Positions 45,286 to 53,937 of a DNA stretch of 64,000 nucleotides are shown here, one piece after another. How positions within the stretch are numbered: position 1 is the stretch's first letter; every line of letters begins with the position of its first letter. The DNA is taken from positions 62,001-126,000 of the forward strand of contig CAJFRT010000001.1 of assembly GCA_904419525.1 (NCBI GenBank), in the 5' to 3' direction. The notes under the pieces are model-generated. The model worked only from the letters and a program-made list of their open reading frames with translations, had not been told where the DNA came from and ran no database searches. This DNA is from Candidatus Gallimonas merdae. Its GTDB lineage: Bacteria; Bacillota; Clostridia; Christensenellales; Borkfalkiaceae. The translations under genes were made by a program, and so were the position numbers.

Positions 45286-46754
45286 GCCTCCTCCTTGCCG
45301 CGGCGCATGCTGCGGCGTTCGCCGTCTCTTTCGGACTCTCCCGGCTGGGGAAACTCCGCCCAGAAACAGCTTCCTTTTCCGGGCTCGGATATGACGCCGA
45401 ACGGACAGTCATATCTTAAAAGAATGTTCTTGACGATAGAGAGTCCGAGCCCCGTTCCGCTGACGGGACGCTTGTGAGAAGCGCCCGACCGATAATATCT
45501 GTCCCAGATGGTATCCAGCTCCTCGGCCGGAATTCCCTTTCCTGTGTCGATCACTTCAAAACGCGCCTTGTCGCCCTTCTTATACAGCCTGACGCGTACA
45601 CGCTTGTCTTCGCCCGTATAGTTGACGGCATTGCCGATCAGATTGTAAAATACCTGCGCGATACGTTCCTTGTTCCCTTCTGTACAGAGTCCGTCCTCTA
45701 CGTCCGTCTCGATCACATATCCGCCCGTTTCGCGCAGATAAAGAAAACGCTCTGTGACCGAACGGACCTCATCGGAAAGATCGAACACCGTATGTTTTTC
45801 GTCCACGTCGACCCCGGCGCGCAGTTTGGAAAGATCGAGAAGATCGCTGACAAGCATGGTGAGACGATCGCATTCATCGATGATGACTTTTGCATGCGCG
45901 TCCCGCTTCTGCTTGTTCTCACCCGAAATTTCGCGGATCATGGACGCATAGGCCTTGATCATCGTAAGCGGCGTCTTGAAATCATGCGAGACATTGGCAA
46001 TCAGCTCTTTCTGCATGGTGTCCGCTTTGGCGATCTCAGAACGGGCATGATCGAGGGCGTCTGAAAGCTCACGGATCTCCGCGCAGAAATAATCCTTGCG
46101 GAATCGGATCTCGTAATTCCCCCGTGCAAGCTCCTGAGCCCGTGTCGTCACTTCGGTGACGGGACGCGTGATGAAGGACGCGACAAAGCCGCTCACAACA
46201 AACGCCAGCACCACCGCAACAAGCGCCGTAATGACAGACAACCACCGAAGTCCCGTTTCCAGATCGAGATGCCCCTGCATGGAAGCGGACAGATACAAAA
46301 ACGCAGGCCGTCCGTTCACGGATGTTGCCCTTGCAAGCACAAGATTTCCTTCCTGCTCGGACACATAAAACGAGGCGGGCGAACCGGAATCGAGTTTTTC
46401 GCGCAGAACAGCTGCAAATGCACTGTAATCGGTCTGGCCGGTAAAATCAAAGACGGGCTGGCCGTCCTCATAAAAAAGCGCAACCGTCAGGCCATAGTCG
46501 TTTGCAATGTCGATGAGTCTGCGTTCCAGCTGCACGGAACTTTGCGAGGCATTGATCTCCTGTGTCATGCGCTCCCCTGCGTCCTCAAGCATATTGAGCG
46601 TATTTTCACGGTACTGGCGGACGACAAGCGCGTTCTGAACGAGGACAAACACGACCACAACGAGCAGAGCAAACAGAGAAAAAGCGAACCACAAAATGAG
46701 GCTCAGGCTTCTGCCTGCCCTCTCCCGCTTTTTTCTCTTTACACGTTCCGCCAT
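45282..46754 (-). CDS. Sensor histidine kinase
   Basis: 490 residues. Membrane helices at about 17-41 and 171-195 enclose an extracytoplasmic domain, then a HAMP domain (about 193-245), a HisKA domain with His257 in NVSHDFKTPL, and an ATPase domain with N-box NLIGNAVNYTG, DTGKGIPAEELD and GTGLGLSIV. It autophosphorylates and signals to the response regulator 24 nt upstream. The stimulus is unknown. Confidence 0.95.
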   Translation of the reverse strand: MAERVKRKKRERAGRSLSLILWFAFSLFALLVVVVFVLVQNALVVRQYRENTLNMLEDAGERMTQEINASQSSVQLERRLIDIANDYGLTVALFYEDGQPVFDFTGQTDYSAFAAVLREKLDSGSPASFYVSEQEGNLVLARATSVNGRPAFLYLSASMQGHLDLETGLRWLSVITALVAVVLAFVVSGFVASFITRPVTEVTTRAQELARGNYEIRFRKDYFCAEIRELSDALDHARSEIAKADTMQKELIANVSHDFKTPLTMIKAYASMIREISGENKQKRDAHAKVIIDECDRLTMLVSDLLDLSKLRAGVDVDEKHTVFDLSDEVRSVTERFLYLRETGGYVIETDVEDGLCTEGNKERIAQVFYNLIGNAVNYTGEDKRVRVRLYKKGDKARFEVIDTGKGIPAEELDTIWDRYYRSGASHKRPVSGTGLGLSIVKNILLRYDCPFGVISEPGKGSCFWAEFPQPGESERDGERRSMRRGKEEA

Positions 46755-46778
46755 ACCGCAGTCCGCGTCCTCCCAAAA

Positions 46779-47447
46779 TTACGCCTCGAACTTATATCCC
46801 AGTCCCCGCAGCGTCACAATAAATTTGCGGTAGTCCTTCAGATTTCCGCGAAGCATCTTGACGTGGGTATCCACCGTTCTGTCATCTCCGTAGAAATCGT
46901 AACCCCAGACTTTATTCAGAAGGCGTTCACGCGTGAGCGCCACGCCGTTGTTCTGCACAAAATAAAAAAGCAGTTCATACTCTTTCGGGGTAAGATCGGC
47001 CTTTTCGCCGTCGACCGTGACACTGCGTCCCGCCATGTCAATGTGGAGTCCCTCAAAATCGTACACCTGTCCGCTCAGTTCCCGCGAAGGCTTGCCGCGC
47101 TTCATCACAGCATGGATCCGCGCCATCACTTCCTTGGGAGAGAACGGCTTGGTCACATAATCGTCCGAGCCGATCTCGAAACCGAAGAGCTTGTCGTACT
47201 CCTCGCCGCGCGCAGAAAGCATGATGACAGGCGTCTGCTTGAACTTCCGGATCTCTTTCACGGCGGAAAACCCGTCCAGACGCGGCATCATGACGTCCAT
47301 CAGAATGACATCGTAATCATTGTCACGGCACATTTTGACCGCTTCCATGCCATCGCAGGCCTCGTCCGCTTCGCCTCCCTCAAATTCGATGTATTCGCGG
47401 AGTACTGCACGGATCATTTCCTCATCATCTACGATCAATATCTTCAT
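46779..47447 (-). CDS. OmpR/PhoB-family response regulator
   Basis: 222 residues. Receiver domain with acidic DDEE near residue 7, phosphorylated Asp in VILMDVMMP (about residue 51) and Lys in VTKPF. Winged-helix output domain with LTPKEYELLFYFVQN and VWGYDFYGDDRTVDTHVKMLR. AGGAGGAAGTC precedes the ATG. First gene of the operon with the kinase and secreted protein. Confidence 0.96.
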   Translation of the reverse strand: MKILIVDDEEMIRAVLREYIEFEGGEADEACDGMEAVKMCRDNDYDVILMDVMMPRLDGFSAVKEIRKFKQTPVIMLSARGEEYDKLFGFEIGSDDYVTKPFSPKEVMARIHAVMKRGKPSRELSGQVYDFEGLHIDMAGRSVTVDGEKADLTPKEYELLFYFVQNNGVALTRERLLNKVWGYDFYGDDRTVDTHVKMLRGNLKDYRKFIVTLRGLGYKFEA

Positions 47448-47508
47448 GACTTCCTCCTATGTCTTTCAAAGAGTATATCGCCTTTCCTTTAATAACGCTT
47501 TATCATTG

Positions 47509-47521
47509 CGTGAAATTCACG
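47509..47521. promoter_or_regulatory. Palindrome in the response-regulator leader
   Basis: CGTGAAATTCACG is a perfect 13-nt palindrome, and CGTGAAA recurs directly after it. It lies in the approximately 96-nt untranslated leader, a plausible autoregulatory operator; no protein is assigned. Confidence 0.4.
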
Positions 47522-47549
47522 TGAAAACGCTGTACAATTTCACTTTCTC

Positions 47550-47578
47550 AGTATACCACAAAAATGATAAATTGGCAA
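47550..47578 (-). promoter_or_regulatory. Sigma-A promoter of the two-component operon
   Basis: TTGCCA (47573-47578), 17-nt spacer and TATACT (47550-47555) on the minus strand. Confidence 0.85.
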
Positions 47579-47611
47579 CACGAATTTTTTATGAAATATG
47601 CGAACGAATGT

Positions 47612-47640
47612 TTGACTTTTCACATTCGGCGTGCTATACT
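47612..47640 (+). promoter_or_regulatory. Sigma-A promoter giving a leaderless radical-SAM mRNA
   Basis: TTGACT (47612-47617), 17-nt spacer and TATACT (47635-47640). Counting 7 nt gives +1 at 47647, the A of the start codon. Confidence 0.8.
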
Positions 47641-47646
47641 TACGGC

Positions 47647-48894
47647 ATGATCTCTGAAGAAAAACTGAAAATCCTGACGGAAAGCGCAAAATACGACGTC
47701 TCCTGCTCCTCATCGGGCAGCGGAAGAAAAAATGCGGGCGGGATCGGCAACGGTCTGCCGGACGGCTGCTGTCATTCTTTCACGCCGGACGGACGCTGCG
47801 TATCGCTCCTTAAAATCCTGCTGAGCAATGACTGTGTTTTTGACTGCAGATACTGCATGAGCCGCCGCAGCTGCGACGTCCCGCGCGCGACCGCGTCTCC
47901 CGAAGAGATCTGTGAACTCACCGTAGACTTTTACAAGCGCAATTACATCGAGGGGCTCTTTCTCTCTTCCGCCGTGCACATATCTCCCGATCATACCATG
48001 GAACAGCTTGTCCGAACCGTCCGGCTTCTGCGCACAAAGTACCGTTTTTTTGGATACGTCCACGTAAAAGGGATCCCCAAAGCCGACCCGCTGCTCGTTA
48101 CGGAAGCAGCAAAGTATGCCGACCGGATGAGCTATAACATGGAACTTCCGAGCGAAGCAAGCCTGAAACTTCTTGCCCCGCAAAAGAGCAAAGAAAGCCT
48201 GCTGCTTCCGATGAAGCAACTGCAGAAAGAGCGCGCCGTCTTTCGGGCAGAGAAGCGGAAAGGCTCCTTTCTGCCGGCCGGACAGACGACACAGATGATC
48301 GTGGGAGCATCTCCGGAGCGCGACGGCCAGATCTTGCGCCTGACGGAAAGTCTGTACCGGGTAACGGGACTGAAACGCGTATACTACTCTTCGTACACCC
48401 CCGTCGTAAACGACTCCCTTCTGCCCGCCGTACAGAGTCCCGCCATGCGGGAACATCGGCTCTACCAGGCCGACTGGCTGCTCCGCTTTTACGGTTTCGA
48501 CATCGAAGAGCTGGTCCCGGAAGATGAAAATCTGCCCCTCGATATTGACCCGAAATGTGCCTGGGCGCTAAGAAATCTGCACTTATTCCCCATAGAAGTC
48601 AACCGCGCACCACTCGAAATGCTTCTCAGGGTCCCCGGGATCGGAGGAAGGAGTGCACAGAAAATTCTTTCCGCACGCAGATATACCGCGCTGACGTTCG
48701 ATCATCTCAAAAAAATGCGCGTCGTCCTGAAACGGGCGCGGCATTTTATTACGGCAAACGGAAAATTTTCCGGAGAAAAGAACGAGCTTGCCGTGCGCGG
48801 CCTGCTCACATCGGGCGAGACGGAAGAACCGGCCCGACAGCTCTCTTTTTTCGACAATCCGGCGGCGCTATCCGCACTCACGGGCGAACTATGA
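47647..48894 (+). CDS. Putative DNA modification/repair radical SAM protein
   Basis: 415 residues. The radical SAM cluster motif C-x3-C-x2-C is CVFDCRYC at residues 63-70. The C-terminal part holds a helix-hairpin-helix (LLRVPGIGGRSAQKILSARR), which binds DNA. This matches the family linked to a uracil-DNA-glycosylase-like partner (TIGR03916 by recall). The upstream open frame to 47320 crosses the promoter and is rejected. No Shine-Dalgarno site; leaderless by promoter position. The stop overlaps the partner gene start. Confidence 0.88.
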   Translation: MISEEKLKILTESAKYDVSCSSSGSGRKNAGGIGNGLPDGCCHSFTPDGRCVSLLKILLSNDCVFDCRYCMSRRSCDVPRATASPEEICELTVDFYKRNYIEGLFLSSAVHISPDHTMEQLVRTVRLLRTKYRFFGYVHVKGIPKADPLLVTEAAKYADRMSYNMELPSEASLKLLAPQKSKESLLLPMKQLQKERAVFRAEKRKGSFLPAGQTTQMIVGASPERDGQILRLTESLYRVTGLKRVYYSSYTPVVNDSLLPAVQSPAMREHRLYQADWLLRFYGFDIEELVPEDENLPLDIDPKCAWALRNLHLFPIEVNRAPLEMLLRVPGIGGRSAQKILSARRYTALTFDHLKKMRVVLKRARHFITANGKFSGEKNELAVRGLLTSGETEEPARQLSFFDNPAALSALTGEL

Positions 48895-49700
48895 TTTACT
48901 TTTTTGACGGCAGCAAAGATGCATTTTTAACCGCTTTTCTGCTCGCATACCGCGACGAAGACGCCCTGCTGACGACAGGGAACCATCAGCTTGCCCTCGG
49001 GCAAAAAAGCATTTTTGTGCGTGCAAACACCGAAAAAGCGCGCCGTTGTGCGGCGCGCCTGACCGAACTTGACGCTCGGTGCATGCACGATCTTTCTCTC
49101 CTCCTTCGCAGCGGTGAACCGGAGCGCGGACAGATCGCATTCTGTTATTTCCGTCTGATTGCCGCCCGTCAGCGTCCCATCCGCGGAGAACTCGCCGAAG
49201 AAGCCGTGCTCCGTGCAAAAGAATGCATCAGACGGGTCACCTTTGAAGTACATCGGCTCAAAGGATTTGTCCGTTTTCTGGAATGTGCAAGCGGCGCGCT
49301 CTACGCCCCCATTTCCCCCGATCACGACATCTGTGACCTGCTTCTTCCCCACTTCCGCAGCCGCCTTCCCGAGATTCCGTTTGCGATCCACGATATCCGG
49401 CGGAGCAAAGCAGCCGTATGGGACGGCGGTCACACATTTGTCGCCCCGCTCGAAAGGGCTGAAATTGTTCTATCCGTCAACGAAACGGGCTGGCAGGATC
49501 TGTGGCGGCAGTACTATGCGAGCGTCAATATTCCATCGCGCAGGCGGCTGCGCCAGATGAAAGGCTATATGCCCGTCCGTTACTGGAAATTCATGCCCGA
49601 AAACCCTTCCGCCGCGATCGGCGACCTCATTCGAGAGACGAACGCAGCTCTTTCAGGATCGCCAGATGCCGCTCCTCATCTTCGCGGATCGGTTCAATAA
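48891..49700 (+). CDS. Partner of the radical SAM protein (TIGR03915/DUF4130-like)
   Basis: 269 residues, soluble. The start (MIYFFDGSKDAFLTAFLLAY) and the FLECASGALYAPISPDHDICDLLLPHF and FAIHDIRR segments are those of the DUF4130 family that always sits beside this radical SAM family and is related to uracil-DNA glycosylases. ATG overlaps the upstream stop (ATGA). Its 3' end overlaps the convergent ferritin-like gene by 74 nt. Confidence 0.85.
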   Translation: MIYFFDGSKDAFLTAFLLAYRDEDALLTTGNHQLALGQKSIFVRANTEKARRCAARLTELDARCMHDLSLLLRSGEPERGQIAFCYFRLIAARQRPIRGELAEEAVLRAKECIRRVTFEVHRLKGFVRFLECASGALYAPISPDHDICDLLLPHFRSRLPEIPFAIHDIRRSKAAVWDGGHTFVAPLERAEIVLSVNETGWQDLWRQYYASVNIPSRRRLRQMKGYMPVRYWKFMPENPSAAIGDLIRETNAALSGSPDAAPHLRGSVQ

Positions 49701-50094
49701 CGGCGCGGACATCGGGATTCTGCACAGCGTCGAGGATCCGCGTATAGCAGGCGATCGCGTCTTTTTCTGCCCGGATATCCGCCGCGATCATCTGCGGGAG
49801 CGGCCTGGAATAGTCCACATTGGATGCGGAATAGTAGGCCACCGGATAAGGCGGACACGCCGTAAATACGGGCGGCACGCCGAGTTTTACAAGCAGTGTA
49901 CCGATCTTTTCGAGATGCCGCATCTCATCGACTGCAATTTTGATCAGAATTTTCGCCTGTTGTTCTTTCCCGCAGCCGCCCAACAATACCGACTGATAGA
50001 CATATTGCAAAACGGCTGTCAGTTCTCCGTTCCGCCCCGCATAGGCCGGTGACAATGCGCGCAAAGCCTGCAAATCAACGCTTCTTTCCCCCAT
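49627..50094 (-). CDS. Ferritin-like diiron protein
   Basis: 155 residues, four-helix type. Two E-x2-[RH]-H metal motifs appear in DEMRHLEKIG and EDEERHLAIL. ATG at 50094 is chosen for AAGGGGG 6 nt upstream; ATGs at 50118 and 50124 are also in frame. It resembles ferritin/manganese-catalase-like proteins of anaerobes; iron or manganese handling in oxygen defence is likely but the reaction is not known. Confidence 0.8.
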   Translation of the reverse strand: MGERSVDLQALRALSPAYAGRNGELTAVLQYVYQSVLLGGCGKEQQAKILIKIAVDEMRHLEKIGTLLVKLGVPPVFTACPPYPVAYYSASNVDYSRPLPQMIAADIRAEKDAIACYTRILDAVQNPDVRAVIEPIREDEERHLAILKELRSSLE

Positions 50095-50162
50095 ACCGCT
50101 CCCCCTTGACTGATTCATTTCCATCGTATGCAGAAAGAAGCCGGCCGGGTGCGCGCAATTGC

Positions 50163-50191
50163 TTGCAATTTTTATCCGGCTATGGTACAAT
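50163..50191 (+). promoter_or_regulatory. Sigma-A promoter of tRNA-Ser
   Basis: TTGCAA (50163-50168), 17-nt spacer and TACAAT (50186-50191), 12 nt before the tRNA. Confidence 0.85.
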
Positions 50192-50202
50192 ACATCGTAC
50201 TT

Positions 50203-50290
50203 GGAAGGATGGCAGAGCGGTCGAATGCGGCGGTCTTGAAAACCGTTGAAGTGAAAGCTTCCGGGGGTTCGAATCCCTCTCCTTCCGCCA
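50203..50290 (+). tRNA. tRNA-Ser(TGA)
   Basis: Acceptor stem GGAAGGA/TCCTTCC, anticodon loop CTTGAAA with anticodon TGA, a long variable arm typical of serine tRNAs, T-loop GGTTCGAATCC and an encoded CCA end at 50288-50290. Confidence 0.97.
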
Positions 50291-50318
50291 AAGCCCCGTT
50301 TCATCGGGGCTTTTTTTA
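50291..50318 (+). terminator. Terminator of tRNA-Ser
   Basis: Arms AGCCCCG and CGGGGCT around TTTCAT, then TTTTTTTAT. Confidence 0.9.
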
Positions 50319-50332
50319 TAAAACAAGGTAAA

Positions 50333-50398
50333 AGCCCGGGGCTGCGGATATCCGCAGCCCCGGGGTACAATTTTGAGCCACCCAATGGGCGGCTCAAT
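50333..50398 (-). terminator. Tandem hairpins after the four-helix membrane gene
   Basis: Two structures follow the minus-strand stop at 50418. One is TTGAGCCGCCC paired with GGGTGGCTCAA (50373-50397). The second is a near-perfect 30-nt GC-rich palindrome (50334-50363, arms CCCGGGGCTGCGGAT) ending in CTTTTACC on the minus strand. Confidence 0.75.
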
Positions 50399-50417
50399 TC
50401 CTCTTTTGTAAAAAATA

Positions 50418-50951
50418 TTATTTCAGCTTGGATACAAGCAGCGCAACACCGGCTACGACGCCACCGGACATCACAAAATATGCACCCGTCGCCGCAACAA
50501 AAGAAGTATTCGTGAGATCGGAGATTCCGCCAAGGATATCGCCCCAGATCCCTCCCATACTTCCGCCGATGGACGAAAGATCATACTGCGCCGCATATGT
50601 CGCGGCAAAGGTAATCACAAGCGCCGCAAACACGATGGTCGCAATCGCAAGAATGAGCTTGAAAAATCCTTTGAACTTGATCACGCCGAGTTTTCCGAGG
50701 ATCACCAGCGCCGCCGCAATCACCGTGAATACAATGGAGATAATTGCAAAAGCCTGCACCGTTGCAAGCGGGAAGTCACTGCCTTCAGCGAGCCCCTCCT
50801 CAAACAGCCCCATTCCCGTGCTTCCGTCTGCAAGGTTCAGCTGGAAAAACGGAATGCAGATGCCGACGACCGCAAGTGCAAGACCTACCAAAGCCATCAG
50901 CATCATGAGCAGATCAAATAAACCGATCTTGTTTGCCTTTTTCTTAGCCAT
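50418..50951 (-). CDS. Four-helix membrane protein
   Basis: 177 residues. Basic start (MAKKKANKIG), then four membrane helices at about 11-33, 67-88, 95-117 and 150-172, with one polar Gly/Ser loop. AAAGGAG precedes the ATG. No family recognised; probably monocistronic with TATAAT at 50980-50985 and terminators downstream. Confidence 0.75.
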   Translation of the reverse strand: MAKKKANKIGLFDLLMMLMALVGLALAVVGICIPFFQLNLADGSTGMGLFEEGLAEGSDFPLATVQAFAIISIVFTVIAAALVILGKLGVIKFKGFFKLILAIATIVFAALVITFAATYAAQYDLSSIGGSMGGIWGDILGGISDLTNTSFVAATGAYFVMSGGVVAGVALLVSKLK

Positions 50952-51063
50952 ATTCTTCTCCTTTTATCGGATTTTCTCTATTATACTATAAACTTCCGAA
51001 AAAGGGAATACTTTCTCCAAAATTTCTCCGAAAAAAATTTATTCCTTTACAAAGTGTACAATC

Positions 51064-52167
51064 TCAACGGGTAAGTTCGGCTTTCACCAAGTCGAGCGCG
51101 GACGCGATCGTATCATCCATATCATAATAGCGGTACTGCCCGAGACGGCCTCCGAACACCACCTTCCCCTCGTCCTCGGCAAGAACACGATATTGCTCAT
51201 AAAGTCTGCCGTTTTTGGTATCATTGACGGGATAATAGGGTTCATCGCCCCGCTTCCATTCGGCAGAATATTCACGCGAAATGACGGTCTTCGGCTGAGT
51301 GCCGAATTCAAAATGCTTGTGTTCGATGATGCGCGTGAACGGAACGTCCGAATCGGTATAATTGACGACCGCATTCCCCTGATAATTGGGAATATCCAGT
51401 ATCTCCGTCTCAAAACGCACTGAACGATATTCAAGGGCGCCAAAGCGATAGCGGTAATACGCATCAATGGGTCCGGTATAGATCACCCGACGCGCGAGCG
51501 CCAGATACCCCTCCCTGTCCTCAAGAAAATCGCTTTTGAGCTGAACATCGACATCGGCAAGCATTTTCGCGACAAATTTCGTATATCCGCCGACAGGGAT
51601 CCCCTGATAGACGTCATCAAAATAATTATTGTCGAATGTAAAACGGACGGGAAGACGGCGGATAATAAATGCGGGAAGATCCGCACATGCTCTGCCCCAC
51701 TGTTTTTCCGTATAGCCCTTGATGAGCTTTTCGTAGATGGTCCTTCCGACAAGATTCAGAGCCTGTTCTTCCAGATTTTTCGGCTCGGCGACAAAGTTCT
51801 CCCCCCTCTCCGCATTGATACGCTCCTCGGCCTGTGCAGGCGTGAACACATCGTTCCAAAGCTTGGTAAATGTATTCATGTTAAACGGAAGATTGTAAAT
51901 TTCATTTTTATATCTTGCAATCGGCTGATTGACAAATGGGTGAAATTCAGCGAACCGGTTGACATATTCCCAGATTTTTTTGTCCGACGTATGAAAAATG
52001 TGCGCTCCGTAACGGTGAACATTGATCCCCCCGACACACTCCGTATAAACGTTCCCCCCGATATGGCCGCGCTTGTCAATGACAAGAACGCTTTTCCCTG
52101 CGCGGGACAGCTCATAAGCGCAGACCGCTCCATAAAGCCCACTTCCGACAATCAGATAATCGTACAT
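51064..52167 (-). CDS. glf: UDP-galactopyranose mutase
   Basis: 367 residues; flavoenzyme that interconverts UDP-galactopyranose and UDP-galactofuranose for surface polymers. FAD motif LIVGSGLYGAVCAYEL, RGHIGGNVYTE, HRYGAHIFHTS and GYTEKQWG signatures are present. AAAGGAG is 8 nt before ATG 52167; the frame to 52203 crosses the promoter. No other surface-polymer gene is adjacent. Confidence 0.96.
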   Translation of the reverse strand: MYDYLIVGSGLYGAVCAYELSRAGKSVLVIDKRGHIGGNVYTECVGGINVHRYGAHIFHTSDKKIWEYVNRFAEFHPFVNQPIARYKNEIYNLPFNMNTFTKLWNDVFTPAQAEERINAERGENFVAEPKNLEEQALNLVGRTIYEKLIKGYTEKQWGRACADLPAFIIRRLPVRFTFDNNYFDDVYQGIPVGGYTKFVAKMLADVDVQLKSDFLEDREGYLALARRVIYTGPIDAYYRYRFGALEYRSVRFETEILDIPNYQGNAVVNYTDSDVPFTRIIEHKHFEFGTQPKTVISREYSAEWKRGDEPYYPVNDTKNGRLYEQYRVLAEDEGKVVFGGRLGQYRYYDMDDTIASALDLVKAELTR

Positions 52168-52193
52168 ATTACATTCTCCTTTGCTTATCCGAT

Positions 52194-52222
52194 ATTGTAC
52201 CAAATCATGCGCGTACTGTCAA
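52194..52222 (-). promoter_or_regulatory. Sigma-A promoter of glf
   Basis: TTGACA (52217-52222), 17-nt spacer and TACAAT (52194-52199) on the minus strand. Confidence 0.9.
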
Positions 52223-52289
52223 GATACCATAAATGAATAAACAATCACATTCCTCGATAAAATTTCATAAAACGATTACAAAATATTTA

Positions 52290-52317
52290 TTTCACGGATA
52301 CAAATCCTCAGTATAAT
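52290..52317 (+). promoter_or_regulatory. Promoter of the HtrA-like gene
   Basis: TATAAT at 52312-52317 with a weak TTTCAC at 52290-52295, spacer 16. Confidence 0.6.
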
Positions 52318-52360
52318 TGTGAAATGTAGAAACGCTTGACAAACAGGAGGAACAAGCAGT

Positions 52361-53863
52361 ATGAAACGCATGGGCAAATGTCTTCTGATGACACTTGTCT
52401 CGGTAATTTTTATTTTTGCGCTTGTATTGAGCGGATGTGCGGCACAGACATCGGCCTATGTCACGTCCATTGCAAAGACAGGCTCGAACGGCGCAGAAGA
52501 CATCTACACCATTACCTATTCGGATGGAACGACCGACACTTTCACCGTGACGAACGGAACCGACGGCACGGACGGAAAAGATGCCGATATCTCCAACATT
52601 TACGAAGCATACAAAGAACAGACAGGCAATTCCGATCTTTCCTTTGAGGATTTCCTGACGCAATATCTGACCCTGAACACCGATATGTCGTCCGCCATCA
52701 ACAGCAGTCTGCGGTCGGTAGCCAAAATCTATGCGGAATTTGTCGAAACAGAGACCGTGATTACGGGCGGAAGCATGCTCAGGCCGGAATATGGCACAAG
52801 GTCCGGCATTTCGGTTTCAACGGGCGCCGCAGTCATTTACAGCATGGATACTTCGGAGGACGGTTACACGTACTTTGTCACGGACTACCATGTGATCTAC
52901 AATAACGACGCAGACGCCTCTCTGAATAACGAAGACGGAACCAAGATCGCCCGTAATCTCCATGCATATCTATACGGGAGCGAGGGTTCCCCTTCCGCAG
53001 TCGACGAAAACGGCGACGGGTATGCAGACACGGACGACAACGGCTATACGATTTACGACTACGGCGACTATGCCATTGATCTGGAATATGTGGGCAGCAC
53101 GATCACCTATGACATTGCCGTTCTGCGCGCCAAAACATCAGATGTCTTGGCACGCAATGAAGATGCGCAGCCGGTAAAACTGGCCGATGAATATCACGTG
53201 GGCGAAACGGCGATTGCGATCGGCAATCCCGAAGGCGACGGATTGAGCGTGACCCAGGGAGTCATCAGCACAGAAAGCGAATACATCACCCTGAGCATCG
53301 ACGATACACCGCGTTCCTATCGTTCTATCCGTATCGATACAGCACTCTACAGCGGAAACTCCGGCGGCGGACTTTTCAATAAGTCGGGAGAGCTGATCGG
53401 CATTACCAATGCGGGCAACTCAACCGATCAGAATATCAATTATGCCGTTCCGCTCGAAATCGTCACGGGTACGGTAGACAGCATTATTTACTATGGCAAT
53501 GACGGCAATGCAGACACAAACGGCGTATACCGACTGTTGTTTGGCGTCAACGTCAATACGGAAAATTCAAAATACGTCTATGATGCTGCAAGCGGCTACG
53601 GCAATATATCGGAAGATGTTATGATCGCTTCCGTCAACTCCGGATCGCTGGCGGAAAAACTGGGACTCCGGCAGGATGACAGGATCGCAGCCGTCATCAT
53701 CAACGGCACGACGCACACGATCGACCGCTCTTTCGATATCGAAAATCTCGCCCTCACCATCCGCGCAAACGACATCATACAGATCGTCTATGAACGCGGC
53801 GACGAACAGTTGCTGACAGAATCCTTTACCGCATCGTTTTCCGATCTTACAGCCGTCGCATAA
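52361..53863 (+). CDS. HtrA/DegP-like lipoprotein serine protease
   Basis: 500 residues. Signal peptide with lipobox LSGC (Cys26), so anchored on the outer face of the membrane. An Asp/Gly/Thr-rich spacer follows. Trypsin-fold domain with catalytic His177 (TDYHVIYN), Asp251 (TYDIAVLR) and Ser334 (YSGNSGGGLFN). A C-terminal PDZ domain (about 385-490) contains GSLAEKLGLRQDDRI. Acidic Asp-rich inserts at about 180-240 are unusual and may bind calcium. GGAGGAACAAGCAGT precedes the ATG. Confidence 0.92.
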   Translation: MKRMGKCLLMTLVSVIFIFALVLSGCAAQTSAYVTSIAKTGSNGAEDIYTITYSDGTTDTFTVTNGTDGTDGKDADISNIYEAYKEQTGNSDLSFEDFLTQYLTLNTDMSSAINSSLRSVAKIYAEFVETETVITGGSMLRPEYGTRSGISVSTGAAVIYSMDTSEDGYTYFVTDYHVIYNNDADASLNNEDGTKIARNLHAYLYGSEGSPSAVDENGDGYADTDDNGYTIYDYGDYAIDLEYVGSTITYDIAVLRAKTSDVLARNEDAQPVKLADEYHVGETAIAIGNPEGDGLSVTQGVISTESEYITLSIDDTPRSYRSIRIDTALYSGNSGGGLFNKSGELIGITNAGNSTDQNINYAVPLEIVTGTVDSIIYYGNDGNADTNGVYRLLFGVNVNTENSKYVYDAASGYGNISEDVMIASVNSGSLAEKLGLRQDDRIAAVIINGTTHTIDRSFDIENLALTIRANDIIQIVYERGDEQLLTESFTASFSDLTAVA

Positions 53864-53866
53864 AAA

Positions 53867-53898
53867 ATATCCCCGCATGAAAGCGGGGATATTTTTTT
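53867..53898 (+). terminator. Terminator after the HtrA-like gene
   Basis: Arms ATATCCCCGC and GCGGGGATAT around ATGAAA, then a T-run. Confidence 0.9.
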
Positions 53899-53937
53899 GT
53901 CCGGGATCATCGCGCCAATTCCCGATCTATCGCATGA

